Shown here one piece after another: positions 11,839 through 11,946 of a DNA stretch of 11,946 nucleotides. The notes under the pieces were generated by a model. It did not search any database, was not told where the DNA came from, and saw nothing but the letters and a program-made list of their open reading frames with translations. Every line of letters begins with the position of its first letter. Within the stretch, counting starts at the first letter, position 1. The stretch is from Thermus_A sp040290245 (GTDB taxonomy: Bacteria > Deinococcota > Deinococci > Deinococcales > Thermaceae), in NCBI RefSeq assembly GCF_040290245.1, contig NZ_PSMQ01000052.1:1-11946 (forward strand), written 5' to 3'. A program made the position numbers and the translations under genes.

Positions 11839-11946
11839 CGTAGGCGTCCCTCCTCACCACCTTGGTCCTGATGGGCAGCTTGTGGCCAGCGATCCGCAGG
11901 GCCTCCAGGGCCTGCTCCTCCGTCACCCCGGCCACCTCGAACATCA
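11825..11946 (-). CDS. rplP: Large-subunit ribosomal protein L16 (uL16), C-terminal end only
   Basis: The window's right edge cuts this gene. The last 39 codons before the TGA at 11827-11825 are visible, starting M-F-E-V-A-G-V-T-E-E-Q-A and ending R-R-D-A-Y-D-E-A-Q. This matches the C-terminal region of uL16, which lies at the base of the 50S central protuberance near the A-site tRNA. The frame is open to the window edge. The end overlaps rpmC by 14 nt. The gene order rplP-rpmC-rpsQ identifies this as the 3' end of the S10 operon, so rpsC, rplV, rpsS and the rest should lie beyond the right edge. This last point is inferred from conserved gene order. Confidence 0.95.
   Translation of the reverse strand, partial: MFEVAGVTEEQALEALRIAGHKLPIRTKVVRRDAYDEAQ

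Noticed and set aside
1..11946. CRISPR array, transposon, tRNA/rRNA or a novel defence system.
   Set aside because: There are no spaced direct repeats, transposase-like genes, terminal repeats or RNA gene signatures. The lone HNH fragment has no visible partner inside the window.

Overview
This window is a high-GC chromosomal segment from a Thermus-type bacterium (Deinococcota). The ribosomal proteins, RpoA, SecY and adenylate kinase closely resemble, as I remember them, the Thermus thermophilus proteins. G and C dominate third codon positions, GTG starts are common, and S4, S14, L24 and L36 are all in their zinc-binding (cysteine-containing) forms. The species cannot be settled from sequence alone. 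RpoA, L15, S8 and S5 differ in length or residues from what I recall of T. thermophilus, so it is probably another Thermus species.

Layout. About 86% of the window (1601-11946) is one minus-strand block, read from right to left. It is the end of the S10 operon joined to the spc and alpha operons: rplP (partial)-rpmC-rpsQ-rplN-rplX-rplE-rpsN-rpsH-rplF-rplR-rpsE-rpmD-rplO-secY-adk-map-infA-rpmJ-rpsM-rpsK-rpsD-rpoA-rplQ. Neighbouring genes overlap or are separated by 12 nt or less, except for a 57-nt gap (rpsN/rpsH) and a 44-nt gap (rpsM/rpsK). I see no convincing internal promoter, so most of the block is probably cotranscribed from a promoter to the right of the window. A strong hairpin followed by a T-rich stretch, just after rplQ, looks like the end of the transcript. 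It lies inside the last codons of the convergent gene.

The left end (1-1596) holds three non-ribosomal genes. They are the 3' part of an HNH endonuclease gene (+), an EamA-type transporter gene (-) overlapping it tail to tail, and a small LapA-like membrane/coiled-coil protein gene (+). The last two diverge from a 30-bp region whose centre is the palindrome AGTATACT, which could supply a -10 element in both directions.

How the genes work together. The block makes ribosomal proteins of both subunits, initiation factor IF-1, the RNA polymerase alpha subunit, the SecY translocon channel, adenylate kinase and methionine aminopeptidase. It therefore coordinates translation, transcription, protein export and N-terminal processing with growth. 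I found no mobile element, CRISPR array, tRNA, rRNA or novel system. The points worth a second look are small: the terminator coded inside lapA, the shared palindromic -10, repeated GTGATG junctions, poly-G runs, a hairpin before rpsH, and unusual start codons.
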